This document shows, one piece after another, positions 7,746 to 17,442 of a stretch of 64,000 nt of DNA. Location: NCBI RefSeq assembly GCF_012913485.1, contig NZ_CP051774.1, forward strand, positions 3,844,001-3,908,000. The letters run 5' to 3'. The notes below the pieces were generated by a model. It made no database searches. It was not told the origin of the DNA and saw only the letters and a program-made list of their open reading frames with translations. The DNA comes from Luteolibacter luteus (GTDB lineage Bacteria > Verrucomicrobiota > Verrucomicrobiia > Verrucomicrobiales > Akkermansiaceae). The number at the start of each line of letters is the position of its first letter. The stretch's first letter is position 1. The position numbers were made by a program, and so were the translations under genes.

Positions 7746-10700
7746 TCAGGAGTTGCGGGATAGGGCAATTTCCAATGCCCTCAGCAAGCTTTCGGAAGTA
7801 TAAGGCTTCGGCACGAAATATCGCACGCAGGGATTCTCTTCTTTCGCCATTCGCCCTTTGTCACTGATTCCGCTCGCGGCGATAATGCGCACCTCAGGGT
7901 CGATCATGGCCAACATGCGGATGGTTTGGGAGCCGTCCATTTCCGGCATCATCATGTCGGTGATTACGGCGGCGATTTCGCCGCAATGCTGTCGGTAGAT
8001 CTCGACCGCTTCCATGCCGTCGGAAGCCAGCAGTACCCGGTAGCCGTAGGCCTCCAGGATCTTGCGGGTGATCTGGCGGATAGACGGTTCATCGTCGGCC
8101 ACCAAGATCATCTCCCCCTCGCCGTGCGGAATGCAGCGGTCTTCTTCGCCGGGCGCGGCCTCCACCGGTGAAGGTCGCGCTGGCAGCAAGATCAAGAAAC
8201 AGGAACCGCGGCCAGGCGCGCTGGCAGCACGGATGAAGCCGCCATGGCTTTTGACGATGGCGAGCGAGGTGGAAAGTCCCAGGCCCGTTCCCTTACCCAC
8301 CTCCTTGGTGGTGAAGAAGGGCTCGAAGATTTTGTCGAGAAGCTTGGCAGGAATGCCGTGGCCTGTGTCTTCCACCCGGATCAAGACATGCGGTCCCGGC
8401 TTCGCATCCGGTTCAGACGTGGCGAAGCGTTCGTCCAGATCCACGTTCTCCGCCGTGATGACGATGTCTCCGCCTTCCGGCATGGCATCGCGCGCGTTCA
8501 CACAGAGATTCAGCAGCACCTGGTGGAGCTGGGTAGGGTCTCCGGTAAGGGTCCAGAGGGAGCGCGGCAGGTGGCTGCGGAGCGAGATGTTCTTCGGGAA
8601 GGTATCGCGGATGATTTTTTCAACATCGCCCACCAAGCTGCGCGGGCAGATTTCGAGGCGGCGCCCATCCATCCCCCGGGCGAAGGAAAGCACCTGATTC
8701 ACCATTTCGGCGCCGCGTTTGGCACTGGACGCGAGCGTCGCGAGAAGTTCGCGGCCCCGCTCGCTTGTGACGTCGGATTGCAGCAACTCGATGGACATGC
8801 TGATCGGCGAAAGCACGTTGTTCAGGTCGTGTGCAATGCCGCCGGCGAGCGTTCCGATGCTTTCAAGGCGCTGGGCCCGGAGGAATTGCTCCTCCAGTTT
8901 CTTGTGCTCCGTGATGTCGGTATGGATACAGAGGATATTTCTCGGCTGGTCGGCCGGATCCCGGAGCAGGGTCCAGCGTCCTTCGATGACAAGCTGGCGG
9001 CCATTGCGGTCCTGCTGGGTAAGTTCACCGGTCCACTCGCCATCACGAACCACTGCGGCGGTGGCCATGCGAAAGGCTTCCGGATCCGGGTGGAGCAGCT
9101 CATTGGCGGCTCTGCCGGACGCTTCCTCGGCGGTCCAGCCGTAGAGACGCTCGGCACTCTTGTTCCAATAGGTGATGTGGTGATCCAGATCGCTTACGAG
9201 GATCGCGTCCCGCGCGCGGTCGAGCAGGGATGCCTGTTCGCGGATGCGGATGTCCGATAGCTGCCGGTCCAGCTCCGCTGCGGCGCGGGCAGCGAAGATC
9301 TGGAGCGTGGACTGCACCAGACCTCTTTCCTCAAGCGGGGCGGAAAAGAAGACCACCATGATACCCGCGACCGAGCGGTCACGGTTGAAGAGGGGGATGC
9401 CCGCGTAAGCATGGATGCCGTAGAAGACGAGAAGATGGTCCTCCGGAAAAAGCTCCTGCACGCCGCGATCGAAGACACAGACATTTCCTTCGCTGACGTT
9501 CTCGCAGGGAGTGCCGTAGAGCCCGTAGGTGACGTTATCCATCAGCTTTCCTTCGAGGACGAAGGAAAGAGTCGTGATTTCGAGGGTCTCCGCATTCAGC
9601 CGCCCGATGAGGCCGCCGTGTGCGCCCAGGGCTTCGACCATGTTCAGCGTGAGCAGATCGAAGAATTCACTGCCGGTGCCGCTCGATACCGATTGTGCCA
9701 CCTTTAGTACGATGTCTTCCGTACGTTGGCGCTCGAGGCGGGCGCGAATGGTTCCAATCCCGAAGGCCAGGTCATCCGCCAGTTCCTGAAGCAGCTTGAT
9801 TTCGTCCTCCCCGACGCTCCGGACCTCCGAACCATAGAGTCCAAGCAAGCCGAAGACCCGCTCGCCGTCGCGAAGAGGGAGACAGATCACGCTTCGGTAG
9901 CCGCGTTCCCTCGCCTCTCCCAGATAGTGGAAGAAGGCGTTCTCCGCCTCCACATTCAGGCATACCACGGCCTCGCCGCTACGGATGGTCCGACCGCCAG
10001 GGCCTTGGCCGGTCGGCTTGTTTTCGTCCCAAGAGAGCTGAATCGTGGAAAGGTAGCCCTCTTCGATGCCGGCGAAGGCCATCGGTCGAATGAGTTTCTC
10101 CGGATTATCCTCGGCATAGCCCACCCATGCCATGCGGTAGCCGCCCGTTTTTACCGCCACCTGACAGATCTTCGTGAGCAGCTCTTCCTCGCCGATCGCG
10201 CGGGTCACTGCTTCGTTGCAGGCGCTGAGCATCTTCAAGGCGCGGTTTAAGCGCGCGAGAGTGAGTTCCGAATGCTTGCGCGACGTGATATCGCTCATCC
10301 CGCCCACCATCCGCAGGGCTCTGCCGGCACCATCACGAATCACGAAGCCACGGTCCAGGACGTAGGCATAGGTTCCATCCGCACGGAGGAAGCGGTATTC
10401 TCCGGACCAATTGTCATCGATGCCCTCGAACTTCTTGTGAATTTCTCCGAGAACCCGGTCCACGTCCTCCGGGTGAATGCGGCTCGACCATGAAACACTG
10501 GAGGGCTCCAACTGGCTTCGAGAATGCCCGAAAAGCTTCTCGAATCCCTCGCTCCACCAGATCTCGTCGTTATCGAGGTCCCAATCCCACACCGCATCGT
10601 TGGTGGCGCGGGCCACGATCTCGAAACGCTGCTGGATTTCCCGGACTGCATTTTCGGCTTTGCGGCGCTCGCAGCCTTCGAGCGCGAGCGATACCAGATT

Positions 10701-12872
10701 GGCAACAGCGGCGGTAAAGGTCTTTTCATCCCCGGTCCACTTCCGGGGCGGTCCCACGTGCTCGCTACATAGAACGCCCTCGACCACGCCGTCGCGGTGG
10801 ACGGGAGCATCCAGCATCGAAGTGATGCCGTGGACTTTCAGGTAGCTTTCCGTGAATTCCCGGGTTCGTGAGTCGCTGGCAGCATCCTCTGCAGAGATCA
10901 CGTCCATTTCCTCCATTGCGCGGAAATAGGCAGGGAAGCTGGAGGCAGGGAGCTCCATGCCGGAACTGTGCCGGTGGGCCTCCATCTCGTAGAGGTCCGC
11001 ACAGCGGATCGCGGTGCGGTCATGATTGTATCGCCAGATACTCACGCGTGCGACGCCGAGTGCCCGGGCATGCGCTTCGGTGATCCGGCGGAATGCCGAC
11101 TCTTCGTCATCCGACTCCAAGGGCTGGATGCCGGTGAGTGCGATGAGCGAATTTCGCTGCCGGACGTAGCGCTCTTCGCCGGCGCGGTTCCCATCTTCGG
11201 CCAGCTTGCGTTCGGTGATGTCGCGCTGCACGGCGACCACGTAGGCCGCTTTTCCAGTCGCCTCGGCCACGGGCACGAAGTCGATCTCCAGCCAGATCTC
11301 CCCGCCGTCCTTGCGGTAATTGATCACTTGGGTCCTGACCGGCTGGCCTTTCTTCAGGGCGATCCGCATGCGATCCAGTTCGGAGCTCTGCGTCTTCGGA
11401 CCTTGGAGCATGCGCGGGGATTTTCCGATGGCCTCCTCGCGGGTGTAGCCGGTGCAGCGGGTAAAGGCATCGTTCACGAAGACGATGCGCGGTCCCGGCT
11501 CATCGATCGGTGTGGCCTCCGTGATGATGACGATGTCATTGATCCGCGAAACGCAGGCTTCGAGGAGTCGGAGTTGTTCGCGCGATTGCCGGCGCGCCGT
11601 GATGCTCCGGAAATAGACTGCAATGCCTTCATCCGTGGGATACGCGCGGATCTCGTACCACTCGTTGTGGGGAGGATAGTAGAATTCTTCCAGCACCGTG
11701 GTCTGCTGGCGGCTCATCGCGCCCTCGTAGGCCTCCCTGAGTTCAGTCTGGATGATGCCGGGGAATTCCTCCCACAGGACCTTCCCGATCATCTGGGATT
11801 TCTCGGTGCGCAGCACCTTTTCCGCCTCCCGGTTCAGGTAAATGAACCGCCATTCCCGGTCCACCGTGAAGAAGGCATCCGTGATCTTGTCCAGCGTGTT
11901 GGTCAGCCGCTCGGACAGGCGGTGAGCGGATTGCTCCGCATTGATCTTCGCGGTGTTGTCCTGGAATGCTCCTTGGATCCGGATGACAGTGCCGTCGTCC
12001 GCTCTTACCGCTTCGCCCATGGCTCTCACCCAGACGCGACGTCCGGTGCCCGTGATGAGCTGGAGTTCATCGTCGAAAGCTACTCCCTCCTCCACGCAAC
12101 GTTGGAACAGCTCGTAAATGTGTTGCCGGTATTCGGGCGCGTAGAACTCGAAGGCCTCATGGATCGTCGGCGCATAGCCGGGCGGCATTTCGTGAATGGC
12201 CCGCACGTCATCGGACCAGGTGATCTTCAGTTCGGGAAGATCCACCGTCCAGCCGCCGAGCCGCGCGTTCCTGCCGGCAATCCGCAAAAGCGCCTCATCA
12301 TTCCTCTGCTTCTCAATTGCGCGGCAACGTTCGATGGCGAGCGAAATCAGGCGCGTCTCCGCTTCCGCGCGGGTCATGTCTTCATGGCCGGGCAGACGAT
12401 GCTGCCGGTGATAAATCCCGAGGGTGCCCAGCACCTTGCCCTCGCTGGAGAACACGGGTACGGACCAGCAGGCTTTCAATCCATGGAGCAGCACCAACTC
12501 ACGTGCTTTTTCCCAATCGCAGTGAGTGGTGATATCCGCGATGACAACCGGCTTTCCGGTTGCCGCAGCCGTGCCGCAGGAGCCCACCTGGGGTGCGATA
12601 GGCACGTGGCGGCCCGCATGGAGCAGATCTTGCGGCAGGCCGGGAGCCGCAGCCAAGGTGAGCAAGGTTCCTTCCGGATTGGCGAGGTAGATCGAACAAA
12701 TGGTCCCCGGACCGGACATCTCGCTGATGCGGCGCGCGATCCGATCTAACACATTCGTGAGCGGTAGACCCGCTAGAATCAGCTCCAGGACCTGCGTCTG
12801 TCCGGCCCAAAAAGCCTCCAGCCAGTGCCGTTGCCGATTTTCCGCCGTGTCTCGCGTACTCGCCTCGTTCAT
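7746..12872 (-). CDS. Large hybrid sensor histidine kinase with multiple GAF and PAS domains
   Basis: 1,708 residues from the ATG at 12872 (a GTG lies one codon before). Approximate domain order: GAF (30-185), PAS (195-310), PAS (320-430), PAS (435-555), GAF (575-730), PAS (745-870), GAF (885-1050), GAF (1060-1225), PAS (1230-1330), HisKA with the phospho-His near 1347 (GGIAHDLNN), HATPase with the G2 box GKGTGLGLS near 1528, and a C-terminal receiver with Asp near 1638 (VITDMMMPEMDG). No membrane helix is visible, so it is probably cytosolic and senses small molecules, redox or light. The third PAS resembles a LOV domain (SPRMLQGPKTQ near 488) but lacks the flavin-binding cysteine. It probably feeds the sigma-54 regulator encoded downstream. 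Confidence 0.92.
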   Translation of the reverse strand: MNEASTRDTAENRQRHWLEAFWAGQTQVLELILAGLPLTNVLDRIARRISEMSGPGTICSIYLANPEGTLLTLAAAPGLPQDLLHAGRHVPIAPQVGSCGTAAATGKPVVIADITTHCDWEKARELVLLHGLKACWSVPVFSSEGKVLGTLGIYHRQHRLPGHEDMTRAEAETRLISLAIERCRAIEKQRNDEALLRIAGRNARLGGWTVDLPELKITWSDDVRAIHEMPPGYAPTIHEAFEFYAPEYRQHIYELFQRCVEEGVAFDDELQLITGTGRRVWVRAMGEAVRADDGTVIRIQGAFQDNTAKINAEQSAHRLSERLTNTLDKITDAFFTVDREWRFIYLNREAEKVLRTEKSQMIGKVLWEEFPGIIQTELREAYEGAMSRQQTTVLEEFYYPPHNEWYEIRAYPTDEGIAVYFRSITARRQSREQLRLLEACVSRINDIVIITEATPIDEPGPRIVFVNDAFTRCTGYTREEAIGKSPRMLQGPKTQSSELDRMRIALKKGQPVRTQVINYRKDGGEIWLEIDFVPVAEATGKAAYVVAVQRDITERKLAEDGNRAGEERYVRQRNSLIALTGIQPLESDDEESAFRRITEAHARALGVARVSIWRYNHDRTAIRCADLYEMEAHRHSSGMELPASSFPAYFRAMEEMDVISAEDAASDSRTREFTESYLKVHGITSMLDAPVHRDGVVEGVLCSEHVGPPRKWTGDEKTFTAAVANLVSLALEGCERRKAENAVREIQQRFEIVARATNDAVWDWDLDNDEIWWSEGFEKLFGHSRSQLEPSSVSWSSRIHPEDVDRVLGEIHKKFEGIDDNWSGEYRFLRADGTYAYVLDRGFVIRDGAGRALRMVGGMSDITSRKHSELTLARLNRALKMLSACNEAVTRAIGEEELLTKICQVAVKTGGYRMAWVGYAEDNPEKLIRPMAFAGIEEGYLSTIQLSWDENKPTGQGPGGRTIRSGEAVVCLNVEAENAFFHYLGEARERGYRSVICLPLRDGERVFGLLGLYGSEVRSVGEDEIKLLQELADDLAFGIGTIRARLERQRTEDIVLKVAQSVSSGTGSEFFDLLTLNMVEALGAHGGLIGRLNAETLEITTLSFVLEGKLMDNVTYGLYGTPCENVSEGNVCVFDRGVQELFPEDHLLVFYGIHAYAGIPLFNRDRSVAGIMVVFFSAPLEERGLVQSTLQIFAARAAAELDRQLSDIRIREQASLLDRARDAILVSDLDHHITYWNKSAERLYGWTAEEASGRAANELLHPDPEAFRMATAAVVRDGEWTGELTQQDRNGRQLVIEGRWTLLRDPADQPRNILCIHTDITEHKKLEEQFLRAQRLESIGTLAGGIAHDLNNVLSPISMSIELLQSDVTSERGRELLATLASSAKRGAEMVNQVLSFARGMDGRRLEICPRSLVGDVEKIIRDTFPKNISLRSHLPRSLWTLTGDPTQLHQVLLNLCVNARDAMPEGGDIVITAENVDLDERFATSEPDAKPGPHVLIRVEDTGHGIPAKLLDKIFEPFFTTKEVGKGTGLGLSTSLAIVKSHGGFIRAASAPGRGSCFLILLPARPSPVEAAPGEEDRCIPHGEGEMILVADDEPSIRQITRKILEAYGYRVLLASDGMEAVEIYRQHCGEIAAVITDMMMPEMDGSQTIRMLAMIDPEVRIIAASGISDKGRMAKEENPCVRYFVPKPYTSESLLRALEIALSRNS

Positions 12873-12927
12873 CACAATTCCGGCCTGCCATTCCCCGTGG
12901 AAAGCAGGCCGTCCCGATCTCGGGATA

Positions 12928-14550
12928 TCAATAGTCCGGTTGGGCGGTTCTCGTCACCGACAATCTCGCGAAGCGCTTGGCCGTGTTTCCGGGTGCTTCC
13001 TGGGTCAAGACAGCGGTGAAAGTACGCCGCTGGTTGGGATTCTGACCGCCGTCGTTGGTAAAACTGTAAGTGACGCTCGCCTGGTTGCCGATCGTGGTCC
13101 AGTTCACCATGTCGGTGGAAACCTGCACTGCATATTTCAGGTTCTGCTCGCTGCTTGTCACCGTGGCGATGTTACTGCCCGTGGTTTGCGCCGCCGAGGA
13201 ACCAATCGTCGGGAAACGAAGCTTCATGCGCTTCTCCGTTGGATCGATGGGTAGGACCTCGAGGCCGGCGTTGGTGGAATTGAAGGCCACGTCAAGCAGG
13301 TCGGCCCGCTTGTTCCCATTAAAGTCAAAGGAGTCCTTGGGATAAGCCACGTAGCCGTCATTCAGCAGGCGACGATAAAGCAGGAAGGGCAGGCCGTTCG
13401 CACTGAAGTGGAAGCCGAGCAAGTTCGCATCCGTCAAGCCCAAGCCGTTGTTAGCGAGGGTGATCGGGGTGCCGGAGACGTAGGGGATCTCAGCGGCCGT
13501 GGTTTGGGGCTTGAGATAATGAATGCGGCGGTTGCGGCCTTCATACCACGCGATGCGTTGTTTCCCATCGGGTGCAGTGGCGGTGAAGATGCTCCGGGGT
13601 AAGGGGCCGCTCGCCGCATTGGTGCCGATCGTCACGGTTTGCAGTTCCGCCTTCGTTGTACCGACAAGTCGTTTGAGGACTCGTTGTGTAAGGGAAGTCA
13701 CGGCGAAGTAAAAAATGCGCTCCGTCCCGTTGAATCGCGAGGCTGTAACGCTGTTGTCGACGAAGTTCTCGATATTCTCGAGAGGGTAGTCCTGATGGAT
13801 AATGGTTAGCACCGATCCGATCTTCTTCGGGGTTGCCTTGAGCAGCGAGTTGGTCGTCGGCGTATCGTAGGTGAAGTACAGGCGAACATCGTCCAGCGAA
13901 CTCGCGATGACCGCGGTTCCCTTCACATAGCCGGGGCTGGTGCTACCCGTGAAGCTTACCCAAGTCATTTCCCACTCTCCACCTGCCGGATGGCGCGCAT
14001 AGCGAAGGCGTTCATTGGTGGTCCCTGCGTCGCTGACATAAGCGACGTGCAGGTTTCCAGAAGGATCACGAAAGGCACTGATGTTAGAGATCGTGCTAAT
14101 TGCCTCGTTGACCGGATCGATCCGTTCGCTGGCGGCAAAACCGTTAAGATAATTGGTGCAATACAGCTTCTGTTGGCCGCCCGAATTCTGATGGCCCGCG
14201 AACATGTCCCCGCCGTCCGATCCATTTGGCAGAAAAACCCCCTCTTTGTTCGGGTTTGCCATATCGAGAAGGTCGTTCCGCGTCCAAGATGGCGGTGTCA
14301 GGGTGACGGGGGCAGTCGTCTCCAGCAGCATGTGGCTCACCACGTCCTGGTTGGAGAGTTCTTTTGCTAAGATCCGGGCGTTGTTCTGCTGGTCCGGCCA
14401 GAAATGCCATGCAGTGTTCCCGGTCGGGCTGGCGGAATCTTCAACAACCACGCTCGTCCAGTTGTCGGGATTGAGGTCCGCTTTCGCTGGAGGAAGCATG
14501 AGCAAACCCGTTGCCGCGGCCAGGATCGTCCGAATCATGCGACCGCCCAT
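12928..14550 (-). CDS. Secreted protein of unknown function with verrucomicrobial C-terminal module
   Basis: The ATG at 14550 gives a 540-residue protein with a signal peptide (MIRTILAAATGLLMLPPAKA after four residues) and an AAAGG about 8 bases upstream. The frame is open to 14760, but the extra residues look non-coding. The mature part is rich in beta-strand and aromatic residues with recurring W/Y-containing strands (LHVAYVSDA, LYFTYDT, RIHYLK), which could be a beta-propeller. The last ~110 residues resemble a C-terminal module seen in other exported proteins of this phylum (KYAVQVSTDMVNWTT ... RFARLSV), comparable to the frameshifted end of the first gene. Probably extracellular or surface-bound. 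It is on the same strand as the sensor kinase, 55 bases upstream of it. Confidence 0.75.
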   Translation of the reverse strand: MGGRMIRTILAAATGLLMLPPAKADLNPDNWTSVVVEDSASPTGNTAWHFWPDQQNNARILAKELSNQDVVSHMLLETTAPVTLTPPSWTRNDLLDMANPNKEGVFLPNGSDGGDMFAGHQNSGGQQKLYCTNYLNGFAASERIDPVNEAISTISNISAFRDPSGNLHVAYVSDAGTTNERLRYARHPAGGEWEMTWVSFTGSTSPGYVKGTAVIASSLDDVRLYFTYDTPTTNSLLKATPKKIGSVLTIIHQDYPLENIENFVDNSVTASRFNGTERIFYFAVTSLTQRVLKRLVGTTKAELQTVTIGTNAASGPLPRSIFTATAPDGKQRIAWYEGRNRRIHYLKPQTTAAEIPYVSGTPITLANNGLGLTDANLLGFHFSANGLPFLLYRRLLNDGYVAYPKDSFDFNGNKRADLLDVAFNSTNAGLEVLPIDPTEKRMKLRFPTIGSSAAQTTGSNIATVTSSEQNLKYAVQVSTDMVNWTTIGNQASVTYSFTNDGGQNPNQRRTFTAVLTQEAPGNTAKRFARLSVTRTAQPDY

Positions 14551-15008
14551 GACATGCCTTTCGCCCTGATGCAAGGGCCGCGGCGTGAGGCGGGCTATAC
14601 CGCACCGATGCGAATGCGGAGCCTTGTTTCGCGCTTCCTTACTAACCCGCCATGGAGAGTCATGAGTTGTTAGGATCCGCTGCCGTTGGCGGGAGAAGGG
14701 TGCAGCGCGGTGACTAAGTAATTGTCCGTAAATGGACGGAGGGGATTGCTCGTAGGCCATCGAAAGGAATCCGCAGTGAATCCCCGGAGGGTTTCAGGTT
14801 TCTCCCGCAAGAACGATTCCGAAGTGTTTTATACGCACTGGTGCTATTCCCTCGCGATTCCTACACCGGCCCTTCATCTAACTTTCACAATTGATCTCTT
14901 GATGAAAGAAGCGTTCGACAAATGATGTCTATAGTCACCCCGGACGACCGAGCGGATATCCCCGGAACGAACGGACTAAAATTTTGTCCGCGCAGCCGCA
15001 CGGGCAAC
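14551..15008. other. Intergenic region upstream of the secreted protein
   Basis: About 460 bases without a convincing gene; short frames here have atypical composition. It contains a near-palindrome CGGAC-T-AAAATTTT-GTCCG at 14972-14990. Nothing else is recognised. Confidence 0.4.
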
Positions 15009-15042
15009 GAAATGGCGGAGGCGGGGAGGCCTCCGCCATTTC
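15009..15042 (-). terminator. Hairpin terminator after the sugar kinase
   Basis: A perfect 14-bp stem (GAAATGGCGGAGGC at 15009-15022 with its complement at 15029-15042) and a 6-base loop, 38 bases past the stop of the kinase gene. The T-run on the minus side is short (TTTC within the arm). Confidence 0.7.
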
Positions 15043-15079
15043 AACTTTTAAAAGCGGCGATACTTAAGGGAACCGGTGA

Positions 15080-16177
15080 TCAGCGATCGACGCGTGCCGA
15101 TCCGCCGCCGACGAGCTTCTTCACTTCATCCACCGTGGCCATGGTGGTATCCCCCGGAGTGGTCATTGCCAGCGCACCATGGGCAGCCCCGTATTCGACG
15201 GCCATCTTGGCATCGTTGAATTCCATGAAACCGTAGGCCAGACCGCTGGCAAAGGAATCTCCGCCGCCCACGCGGTCGTAAATCTCCAGCTTCGCGCGGT
15301 GGGTGGCTTCGTGGAATTCGCCGGCATGCCAGCAAATCGCTCCCCAGTCGTTGATCGTGGCGCTGTGGACGTCGCGCAGGGTAGTGGCGACCACTTGGAA
15401 GTTCGGGAAATCCTGCACCGCGCGCTCAATCATGGCCTTGAAGCTGTCCACCTCGAGTCCGGTGATGTGTTCGCTCACTCCCGCCACTTCAAAGCCGAGG
15501 GAAGCGGTGAAATCCTCCTCGTTTCCGATCATCACATCGACGTACTTTGCGATTTCGCGGTTCACTTCTTGGGCTTTTGCCTGGCCGCCGATCGATTTCC
15601 AAAGGCTCGGGCGGTAGTTGAGGTCGTAGGAAACGATCGTGCCGTATTCCTTCGCCTTTTTGCAGGCCTCGATGGTGAGTTCGGCAGTCGTTTCGGAGAG
15701 GGCCGCGAAAATGCCGCCGGTGTGGAACCAGCGTGCACCATGCTTGCCGAAGACATCATCCCAATCGACATCGCCGGGCTTCATCTGGCTGGCAGCGGTC
15801 AGGCCGCGGTCTGGCGTGCCCTTGGCACCTCTGATACCGAAGCCACGCTCGGTGAAGTTCAGGCCATTGCGGATCTGGCGACCGATGCCGTCGAACGGCT
15901 TCCACTGGACGAAGCGGGTGTCGACCCCTCCCTGCAGGATAAAGTCCTCAATCAACCGTCCGACGTCGTTCTCGGCGAAGGCGGTGACGACGGCGGCGCG
16001 CTTGCCGAAGCAGCGGCGCATGCCGCGGGCCACGTTGTACTCGCCTCCGCCTTCCCATGCCTGGAACTGGCGGGTCGTGCGCACCCGTCCGTCGCCGGGA
16101 TCGAGGCGCAGCATGATTTCACCGAGCGAGATGATGTCGAATTGGCAGGAAGCAGCAGTGCGTAGTGTCAGTGACAT
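15080..16177 (-). CDS. PfkB-family sugar kinase (2-keto-3-deoxygluconate kinase-like)
   Basis: 365 residues of the ribokinase/PfkB family. The N-terminal signature is present (SLGEIMLRLDPG, then WEGGGEYNVARGM), and the ATP-site motif with the catalytic Asp is GGGDSFASG near 303-311. It resembles 2-keto-3-deoxygluconate kinases, which phosphorylate KDG in pectin, alginate or glucuronate breakdown, but related fructo- and other sugar kinases cannot be excluded. The gene follows the 2-hydroxyacid dehydrogenase on the same strand after about 70 bases, and a hairpin terminator closes the pair at 15009-15042. A joint role in sugar-acid catabolism is inference from this pairing and from the glycan-degrading enzymes elsewhere in the window. 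Confidence 0.88.
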   Translation of the reverse strand: MSLTLRTAASCQFDIISLGEIMLRLDPGDGRVRTTRQFQAWEGGGEYNVARGMRRCFGKRAAVVTAFAENDVGRLIEDFILQGGVDTRFVQWKPFDGIGRQIRNGLNFTERGFGIRGAKGTPDRGLTAASQMKPGDVDWDDVFGKHGARWFHTGGIFAALSETTAELTIEACKKAKEYGTIVSYDLNYRPSLWKSIGGQAKAQEVNREIAKYVDVMIGNEEDFTASLGFEVAGVSEHITGLEVDSFKAMIERAVQDFPNFQVVATTLRDVHSATINDWGAICWHAGEFHEATHRAKLEIYDRVGGGDSFASGLAYGFMEFNDAKMAVEYGAAHGALAMTTPGDTTMATVDEVKKLVGGGSARVDR

Positions 16178-16245
16178 GAGGTAAGAGGATCGATGTTCGG
16201 AAAGGGTGGGAAGGGGAGGGCTGGATTTCCTTGGAAACGAATGGC

Positions 16246-17223
16246 TTACTCGTCGGAGGGAATGACCCCGTTCGCGCAGGCGATCGGGCCGCTTCCGGAA
16301 AGGAAATTCAACAGGTTGTCGAGAGACTTCTTGGCCTGCCGAGGAACGCTCTCAAAGGTCCGGGAGCCGATATGAGCGGTTACCAGCACCTTCGGGTGGG
16401 CGAGTAGCGGATCATCTTCCGCAGGAGGTTCCTGTTCCATGACGTCCGTGCCGTAGCCAGCAAGTCGGCCGGAATCGAGCGCCTCAAGGATGGCGGCGGG
16501 GTCGGCGAGCTCGCCACGGCCGGTATTCACCACGTACGCGCCTTCCGGCAGCAGTGCCAGGCGTTCGCGGTTGATGAGATGATATGTGTCCTTGGTCAGC
16601 TTCGTGTGCGGGCTAACAATATCCACTGACGAGAAGAGCGAATCGATGGATTCGTGACGAATGATGCCATATTGAGCGGCCACGTCGTCCGGCCAGAAAT
16701 TGCCGAAAGCATGGATTTCCATGTCGAAGCCACGGGCGCGGCGCGCCATCTCCTGCCCGATCCGGCCCATGCCAATCAGGCCGATCCGCTTGCGCCAGAG
16801 TTCATGTCCGGTGATCCGCAGCCATTTGCCCTGACGGGTGGCATTGGCGGTCTCCACCAGATTTTTCTGCATGGCGAGCAGTAAGCAGAAAGTGTGTTCA
16901 GCGACGGTGGTATGGTTGACGCCGGGAGTGAAAAGCACCGGGATTCCGAGCTCCTTGGTCGCGGAAATGTCGATCTTGTCCAAGCCAATGCCATATTTCG
17001 AAATGACCCGGAGTCGTGGCCGGCTTTTCTCAAGTACGGCCCGGGTGATCGTGTCATCGCCGCACAGGAATGCATCGAAGTCCCCGGCCAACTCCAACAT
17101 CCGGGCCTCGGTCAGCGGCCCGCGTTCGCGCACAATTTCGAATCCTTGGGACTCCAATTGGAGATGGTGAGGACCGGGGGTGTCTTGAAAGCTACAGGTG
17201 GTTAGAAGGACGCGGGTCGGCAT
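16246..17223 (-). CDS. D-2-hydroxyacid dehydrogenase (phosphoglycerate dehydrogenase-like)
   Basis: 325 residues from the ATG at 17223; the frame extends 14 codons upstream only through a TTG. The fold is that of NAD-dependent D-2-hydroxyacid dehydrogenases. The Rossmann motif is GMGRIG (near 150-155), the substrate-binding Arg is in NTGRGELAD (near 234), and the catalytic His is in AHIGSRT (near 283). It lacks the C-terminal ACT domain of long SerA proteins, so the name phosphoglycerate dehydrogenase is loose. Substrates could be glycerate, hydroxypyruvate or another sugar-derived acid. It is the first gene of a probable operon with the PfkB kinase. Confidence 0.88.
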   Translation of the reverse strand: MPTRVLLTTCSFQDTPGPHHLQLESQGFEIVRERGPLTEARMLELAGDFDAFLCGDDTITRAVLEKSRPRLRVISKYGIGLDKIDISATKELGIPVLFTPGVNHTTVAEHTFCLLLAMQKNLVETANATRQGKWLRITGHELWRKRIGLIGMGRIGQEMARRARGFDMEIHAFGNFWPDDVAAQYGIIRHESIDSLFSSVDIVSPHTKLTKDTYHLINRERLALLPEGAYVVNTGRGELADPAAILEALDSGRLAGYGTDVMEQEPPAEDDPLLAHPKVLVTAHIGSRTFESVPRQAKKSLDNLLNFLSGSGPIACANGVIPSDE

Positions 17224-17442
17224 GGTTGGCGAGACGGTTTTGGGATGGATGAATCTGTCATACAAGTCGGAATTGTTCCATCACCCGAAAAGGGGTGTAG
17301 AGCACGGCAGGTGCAGGGTCAATGGAGCTGCAAAAGGCTTCGGTGAAAAATCGGTGAAGCGCTAATCGGAACTGGAAAACACTTATGCCACATGAAAGGA
17401 TGAGCCTCGTAAGCCGTCTGGACTCCTGCAGAACTTAAACCA

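Noticed and set aside
10968-12749. A long plus-strand frame opposite the sensor kinase
   Set aside because: It is antisense to a clear hybrid histidine kinase and its product has no domain-like features.
14722-15236. Two short plus-strand frames near 14722-14925 and 14922-15236
   Set aside because: They overlap the end of the sugar kinase region or a terminator, have no recognisable features and atypical composition.
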